Assembly (NCBI RefSeq): GCF_018448935.1 | Contig: NZ_RCWC01000023.1 | Span: forward strand, 17,378 to 81,377 | Direction of reading: 5' to 3' | Origin: Photorhabdus noenieputensis | GTDB lineage: Bacteria > Pseudomonadota > Gammaproteobacteria > Enterobacterales > Enterobacteriaceae | Length of the DNA: 64,000 bases | In this document: positions 59,706 through 64,000 of the stretch, in pieces | Numbering within the stretch: position 1 is the stretch's first letter | How the letters are laid out: every line of letters begins with the position of its first letter | The notes under the pieces: generated by a model | What the model was told of the DNA's origin: nothing | Seen by the model: only the letters and a program-made list of their open reading frames with translations | The model's database searches: none | Made by a program: the position numbers and the translations under genes

Positions 59706-60197
59706 TTACTCTACCCGGTGAAAACTCACCAATTCAGGTTGTGCAATTCGGTGATAATCTTTAGTGTTAAGAATCACTGAGCGTTCAAGGCTGCCGGCAT
59801 TAAAAGCCAGTTCATCGAAACGTTCAAACAATAAAGGGTCTGCGACTAGTTTCAGGTCTGGATGGAAACTAAAAGGTGGAATAGCGCCAAACACACATTG
59901 AGTCAGCTCAAAAACTTCTTTAGGGCTTGCCAGTGAGGCGCGGTTGCCACCGATCTGTTTTGCCAGTAAAGAGAGGTCTGCTTGTTGATCCGCAGGTAGT
60001 ACAGCGAGTACATATTGACGGAATCTTTCCCCTTTAACATGGCAAACTAACCCTTTTGCCCCTTGTCCAAGTTGCGTACCTCGGATTTTTGCAACTTCTT
60101 CGGAACGTCCGGCGGTTGGATGTTCCATCACCCGATAGCTGGCATGATGGTTATCGAGTAATGCAGTCAGGCGGTTAAATATTTCGTTAGAGGGCAA
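59706..60197 (-). CDS. yeaK: Mischarged aminoacyl-tRNA deacylase YeaK
   Basis: YbaK/ProX-type editing domain of 163 residues that hydrolyses mischarged tRNA (in E. coli seryl-tRNA of wrong type). Shared stretches with E. coli YeaK include IRGTQLGQGAKGLVCHVKG, VLPADQQADLSLLAKQIGG, RASLASPKEVFELTQCVFGA, IPPFSFHPDLKLVADPLLFE and IAQPELVSFHR. The start ATG follows AGGAGTTTATTTTGCC, with an ERIC copy beginning 35 bp upstream. Confidence 0.93.
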   Translation of the reverse strand: MPSNEIFNRLTALLDNHHASYRVMEHPTAGRSEEVAKIRGTQLGQGAKGLVCHVKGERFRQYVLAVLPADQQADLSLLAKQIGGNRASLASPKEVFELTQCVFGAIPPFSFHPDLKLVADPLLFERFDELAFNAGSLERSVILNTKDYHRIAQPELVSFHRVE

Positions 60198-60232
60198 AAT
60201 AAACTCCTAAGTAATAATTTTGTGAATTGATA

Positions 60233-60359
60233 TATACCCTACGGATTTCAAGATGCATCGCGACGGCAAGGGAGTGAATCCCCGAGAGCATAGCAAACTA
60301 TGTGACCGGGGTGAGCGAGCGCAGCCAACAAAGAGGCAATTTGAAAGATAACGGGTATA
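60233..60359 (+). repeat. ERIC element (127 bp) before yeaK
   Basis: Full-length ERIC copy with several differences from the others (ATAGCAAACTATG, GGAGTGAATCCCCGAGAG), so it is an older or separately mutated copy. Its orientation relative to the adjacent gene is opposite to the dkgB, gnd and crystallin-gene copies. Confidence 0.95.
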
Positions 60360-60621
60360 TTAATCTTATCGATTATTGTATTTATTATATTATCAATTAC
60401 ATATATTACCAAGAGGGAAAATTATCAAATATCTATTTTAATAAACATCATGTTAACTCTACCGGTGTATATATTTATATTTTTTGAATTATGTGGTTTA
60501 AATAGAACTATTATTTATGTTTATTGCAAGAGCAATGATCTGTAGTTCCATTAGGTGATTTTTAAATTTTAATTTTTATATATTTTCATTCTAAAACTAT
60601 TTTAATATTAAGGAATTATCA
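60360..60621. other. AT-rich leader of the Fe-alcohol dehydrogenase gene
   Basis: Very AT-rich, no coding frame. Presumed promoter of the following gene. Confidence 0.4.
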
Positions 60622-61773
60622 ATGATGACTACGACTTTTTTTATGGCCTCAGTAAATATGTTTGGTGCGGGTTGTTTGGTTGAAGCGATAAATGCGATGA
60701 AAGGCGATGGTTATAAGCGAGCATTAATTGTGACGGATCATGTTTTAAATGAAATTGGAGTAGTAGCAAAAGTTCAATCTTTATTATCTGATGTTGATAT
60801 TGAGAATGCGGTTTATGATGGTACCAATCCGAATCCGACGACAGTTAACGTTGAGGAAGGTTTGGATATTCTGCGTCAGCATAATAGCGATTGTGTTATT
60901 TCTTTAGGTGGTGGTTCGTCGCATGATTGTGCAAAGGCGATTGTGTTGGTTGCTGCTAATGGAGGAGATATCCGGGATTATGTAGGTATTGGTCGTTCAT
61001 CTAAACCGCATTTGCCATTAATCTCAGTCAATACTACTGCGGGTACTGCGTCAGAAATGTCACGTTTCTGTGTCATTACCGATACTGAAAGCCATATTAA
61101 AATGGCCATTGCTGACAAGAAAATAACACCTGTTTTGTCTGTGAACGATGCAGAATTGATGGTAGGAATGCCGAAAGGGTTAACTGCCGCAACTGGAATG
61201 GATGCAATGACTCATGCGGTTGAAGCCTATGTTTCTACTGAGGCTAACCCAATAACGGATGCTTGTGCATTGAAAGCAATCTCAATGATTAGTCACTCTT
61301 TACGTCAGGCAGTTGCAGATAGGAGCAATATAGAAGCACGTGAAAACATGGCTTATGCACAATTCTTGGCGGGTATGGCGTTTAATAGTGCATTATTGGG
61401 GTATGTTCACGCCATGTCTCACCAATTGGGTGGTACTTATAATTTACCACACGGTATATGCAATGCTGTTTTATTACCGCACGTTCAAGAGTTCAACGCC
61501 AAAGCGGTTGCGGGTCGTTTGAAAGATATTGCCGCTGCGATGGGGATAGATGTGAACGCTATGAATGATCAGCAAGGGGCTGCGGCATGTATTGCTGAAA
61601 TTCGTAAGTTGTTAAAAGATATTGGTATTCCGTCGGGTCTAGCGGAACTGAATGTCAAACTAAAAGATTTACCAGAGTTAGCAACTAATGCTTTGAAAGA
61701 TATATGTTGTTTGACTAATCCCACTCAAGCTACCCATGAAGAGATTGTTTCGATCTTTAAAGCGGCCATGTGA
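60622..61773 (+). CDS. Iron-containing alcohol dehydrogenase, YiaY-like
   Basis: Group III Fe-dependent alcohol dehydrogenase of 383 residues, the same length as E. coli YiaY. Landmarks are [63 protein letters not shown] (metal Asp, His), [12 protein letters not shown] and [15 protein letters not shown] (metal His). It oxidises short-chain alcohols or 1,2-propanediol-type substrates with NAD. The first of two ATGs is used, with AAGGAATTATCA before it. A terminator hairpin (61835-61860) follows the gene. Confidence 0.9.
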   Translation: MMTTTFFMASVNMFGAGCLVEAINAMKGDGYKRALIVTDHVLNEIGVVAKVQSLLSDVDIENAVYDGTNPNPTTVNVEEGLDILRQHNSDCVISLGGGSSHDCAKAIVLVAANGGDIRDYVGIGRSSKPHLPLISVNTTAGTASEMSRFCVITDTESHIKMAIADKKITPVLSVNDAELMVGMPKGLTAATGMDAMTHAVEAYVSTEANPITDACALKAISMISHSLRQAVADRSNIEARENMAYAQFLAGMAFNSALLGYVHAMSHQLGGTYNLPHGICNAVLLPHVQEFNAKAVAGRLKDIAAAMGIDVNAMNDQQGAAACIAEIRKLLKDIGIPSGLAELNVKLKDLPELATNALKDICCLTNPTQATHEEIVSIFKAAM

Positions 61774-61834
61774 TTTATAAACGTTCATTTCGTGTAGATA
61801 CCTATGCCTAATTGGGCGGGGAACTGTTACTAAA

Positions 61835-61860
61835 AGGCGACGTAGATGTATACGTCGCCT
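61835..61860 (+). terminator. Terminator after the Fe-alcohol dehydrogenase gene
   Basis: Perfect 10-bp stem AGGCGACGTA / TACGTCGCCT with a 6-base loop, followed by GATAGTCGTTTTTT. Confidence 0.85.
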
Positions 61861-61960
61861 GATAGTCGTTTTTTGTGTGACTGCTTTTTTGCCCTTTTCA
61901 CTACCGGAAAAGGGTTGTAGATCGCGGTTACAGAGGGAAGCGATATATGTATCCGCTGTG

Positions 61961-62005
61961 CCTATTTCGTCTGGTATTGTTAATAACATAACCTAACGAA
62001 ATAGG
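61961..62005 (-). terminator. Hairpin after the 5'-nucleotidase gene
   Basis: Perfect 10-bp stem CCTATTTCGT / ACGAAATAGG with a 25-base loop, just past the stop of the nucleotidase gene. Confidence 0.55.
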
Positions 62006-62012
62006 TTGGTAA

Positions 62013-63650
62013 TTATTCTTCGTTCACATTAATGATGCGATCTTGTTTAGGATAAGCAATGGGAGATTTTTCAGCGAAATATTTTATTACAGCGTCAACA
62101 TCTGGCACATCATATATAGGATCGATACCCTCGTTAAATACAGAGAAATTACTTCCCCCTGTTGCCAGAAATTCGTTAGCAACTACACGGTATTTCCCAT
62201 TTAATTCAATGGGTTTACTATTGATTTTTATTGAGCTGGTAATAACACGATTGCCTACTGGTTTGGCGCTATTCCACTGATATTCAAAGCCATTAGAAAC
62301 CGCTAAAATTTGTGGGCGTGAGCGATCCCATTGTTGTTCCAGCAGACGTTTAATTTGTTCACCGGTTAGTGTCTTAGTTAATAATATATTGGAGAATGGC
62401 TGAACAGCGTAGATAGCATTATAAGTTACCTCACCGCTAGTCATGTCAGCACGAATACCGCCGCTGTTCATAAATGCAATTTGGGCACCGCCACTCTCTT
62501 TAGATGCAGCAGTATACAAATGTGCATCTGCAATCACTTTACCCAGTGAAGATTCACCAGCACGATTAGTTTGCCTATTCAGATTGCTATCCAACTTACC
62601 AATGACCCGGTTTGCCAATGGAGCGGCTATTTTTTCATATGCATCCAATACCTTCGTCACTTCTGGATCTTTTTCATATTTGTGGTTATCAACCAAAATA
62701 TTTTCCGCTTTAAAATCCACAATATCCTTAGTGGATCTGTCCAGTTTTAGATCCAAGCTAGTTATTAACTCGCCATTAGCCTGTGCAGAAGTGACTGGCT
62801 TACCATTAATCACACAGTTATATGCCTGATGGGTGTGACCAGTAATGACGAAATCAATCTCTTTATCCAGTTGATTAACAATATGCAACACTTCGCCGGT
62901 TAAAGCATTGCAGGCATTCACATCAATCGGCTTGCCATCACTTTTTTGTTCAGCACCTTCATGAATCAGAACGCCTATTGCTTTAACACCTTGTTTCTGT
63001 AGCTCAGGTACTAAAGCATTAATGGTTTTAACTTCTTCAGCGAAGCTCAAACCTTCGGTTCCGCTTGGTGTCACGATTTCTGGAGTTCCTTCCAGAGTCA
63101 GACCAATGAAAGCTATCGGAATGCCTTCAAATTGTTTAATGATATATGCAGGAAATAGTGTCTTACCTGTTTGATTGACGGTGACATTTGCTGCCAGATA
63201 CTGGAATTTCGCCCCCGTAAATGGCTCTGACCCCTGGCAACCAGTTGCAGGATGACAGCCACCATTCTGTTTACGCAGCAGTTCATCCTTACCTTTATCA
63301 AACTCATGATTACCAACAGCGGTTGCTTCCAAACCTACTTTGGATAGCGTTTCAATCGTTGGCTCATCATGGAACATTGAAGAGAGTAATGGGCTTGCAC
63401 CGATCATATCACCAGCACCAACCACAATATTGTTAGGTTTCTCGTTCTTTAATTCCTTGATTAGTGTGGACATATGTTCAATACCACCTGACTTGTTGGT
63501 ATCTGGTGCTTTTAGCGCACCATGAAAGTCATTCATAGCCAGGACACGAACATCAATAATATCTGCTTTATTATGATCAGGTTTAATGACACATCCGGTC
63601 AATAGGGCACTACCAATCGCCAAAAAAATTAATTTATACTTATTATTCAT
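62013..63650 (-). CDS. 5'-nucleotidase / UshA-like metallophosphatase lipoprotein
   Basis: Periplasmic metallophosphoesterase of 545 residues. It opens with a lipoprotein signal (KLIFLAIGSALLTGC, lipobox LTGC with Cys20), unlike E. coli UshA which has a normal signal peptide. Metal-site motifs are VLAMNDFHGALKAP, VVGAGDMIG, AVGNHEFD and VITGHTHQAYN. The C-terminal nucleotidase domain has MNSGGIRADMTSGEVTYNA, VQPFSNILLTKTLTGEQIK and the substrate stacking region FLATGGSNFSVF. It probably removes phosphate from nucleotides outside the inner membrane. The start ATG follows AAATAAG, a weak ribosome binding site. Confidence 0.85.
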   Translation of the reverse strand: MNNKYKLIFLAIGSALLTGCVIKPDHNKADIIDVRVLAMNDFHGALKAPDTNKSGGIEHMSTLIKELKNEKPNNIVVGAGDMIGASPLLSSMFHDEPTIETLSKVGLEATAVGNHEFDKGKDELLRKQNGGCHPATGCQGSEPFTGAKFQYLAANVTVNQTGKTLFPAYIIKQFEGIPIAFIGLTLEGTPEIVTPSGTEGLSFAEEVKTINALVPELQKQGVKAIGVLIHEGAEQKSDGKPIDVNACNALTGEVLHIVNQLDKEIDFVITGHTHQAYNCVINGKPVTSAQANGELITSLDLKLDRSTKDIVDFKAENILVDNHKYEKDPEVTKVLDAYEKIAAPLANRVIGKLDSNLNRQTNRAGESSLGKVIADAHLYTAASKESGGAQIAFMNSGGIRADMTSGEVTYNAIYAVQPFSNILLTKTLTGEQIKRLLEQQWDRSRPQILAVSNGFEYQWNSAKPVGNRVITSSIKINSKPIELNGKYRVVANEFLATGGSNFSVFNEGIDPIYDVPDVDAVIKYFAEKSPIAYPKQDRIINVNEE

Positions 63651-63808
63651 CTTATTTATCTCTTGATATTGAGTTCAATTTTAGCCAATCACATTTAAGT
63701 TTTTGCTGTAATAAATGTAAAGTTTATCACGATTGATCTGAACAGTATGGCTCTTCAACGAACGCAGATTATTGTACTTGGAAATGGCAAAATGTTTATC
63801 TGAACTAG

Positions 63809-64000
63809 GCTGTGTCCCTTAATATCAATTAATAGTATTATTATCTGATTGATTTCGATGCAGGAACAAAATGGTGGCACGTTACGACATTTCTGATGAT
63901 GCTTGGATATTGATAGAATCTTGTTTGCCCCCTGTACGTTCAGGGCAGGCAGGACGTCCACATGTTGAACACCGCAGTGTGATGAATGGGATGTTCTGGG
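63809..64000 (+). mobile_element. IS5-family insertion sequence, left end (runs off the window)
   Basis: Element starts at about 63809 with GGCTGTGTCCCTTAAT, an IS5-type terminal sequence directly after CTAG, a common target for this group. The transposase gene is inside. The right end lies outside the window. Confidence 0.7.
63871..64000 (+). CDS. IS5-family transposase, N-terminal part
   Basis: The frame is open to the window end: MVARYDISDDAWILIESCLP, then PVRSGQAGRPHVEHRSVMNG and MFW. This is the typical N-terminus of IS5-family transposases (IS427/IS1031 group: RYDLTDxxWxxIxPLLP...GRPxxDxRxVLNGIxW). Only the first 43 residues are visible, so it cannot be said whether the copy is intact. 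The group often uses a frameshift between two frames. Confidence 0.85.
   Translation, partial: MVARYDISDDAWILIESCLPPVRSGQAGRPHVEHRSVMNGMFW

Overview
The window looks like a chromosomal segment of a Photorhabdus species, close to P. luminescens/laumondii. This is inferred from three things: enterobacterial housekeeping genes in Yersinia/Escherichia-like synteny (dps-rhtA, yafC/dkgB, folE-yeiB, sanA/cdd/yohK/yohJ, metG/mrp, udk-dcd-asmA-yegH); AT-rich intergenic DNA with ERIC repeats; and insect-pathogen type genes (four tandem class-3 lipases, a MACPF protein, a Cry34-like aegerolysin, beta/gamma-crystallin-like proteins, a T6SS Hcp/effector/immunity cluster). No database was consulted. Identities rest on motifs and remembered family sequences.

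Layout. 0-1.6 kb: dusC and a RimJ/L-type acetyltransferase. 1.8-7.6 kb: four tandem paralogous lipases, each with its own similar terminator and AT-rich leader. 8-11.4 kb: sseA, a 51-residue membrane protein and dinG. 11.4-14.6 kb: a patchwork with a tnpB remnant, a MACPF pore-forming protein, a second broken copy of the dinG 3' end, a chimeric MFS/brnT remnant and a truncated brnA. 14.6-18 kb: yafC, an old yellow enzyme and dkgB. 18.4-21 kb: a probable operon of a DapA-like aldolase and two alpha/beta hydrolases, the aldolase looking foreign in base composition. 21.4-24.6 kb: PhnA-domain protein, dps, rhtA and a LOG protein. 24.9 kb: an aegerolysin-like gene beside a 1.1-kb AT-rich gene desert. 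26.4-29.4 kb: a NemR-like TetR regulator with curA- and yqhD-like oxidoreductases and two identical operator-like palindromes. 29.5-43.7 kb: AAC(6')-like acetyltransferase, ybiT, moeAB, an SDR, a YbfB-type transporter, folE-yeiB, sanA, maeA, cdd and yohJK. 44-45.3 kb: a DUF2778/Tlde1-like effector, an overlapping membrane immunity candidate and hcp, convergent. 45.8-56.9 kb: metG, mrp, udk-dcd-asmA, an acetyltransferase, yegH and gnd. 57-59.2 kb: two paralogous crystallin-like genes. 59.7-63.7 kb: yeaK, a YiaY-like Fe-alcohol dehydrogenase and a lipoprotein 5'-nucleotidase. The window ends inside an IS5-family element.

Six full ERIC elements (about 127 bp) and two fragments are scattered through intergenic space. 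Four of the full copies end within 40 bp of a start codon. The toxin-like genes (lipases, MACPF, aegerolysin, crystallin-like pair, T6SS cluster) sit as small islands between conserved housekeeping blocks, each with signs of duplication, remnants or repeats at its edges.
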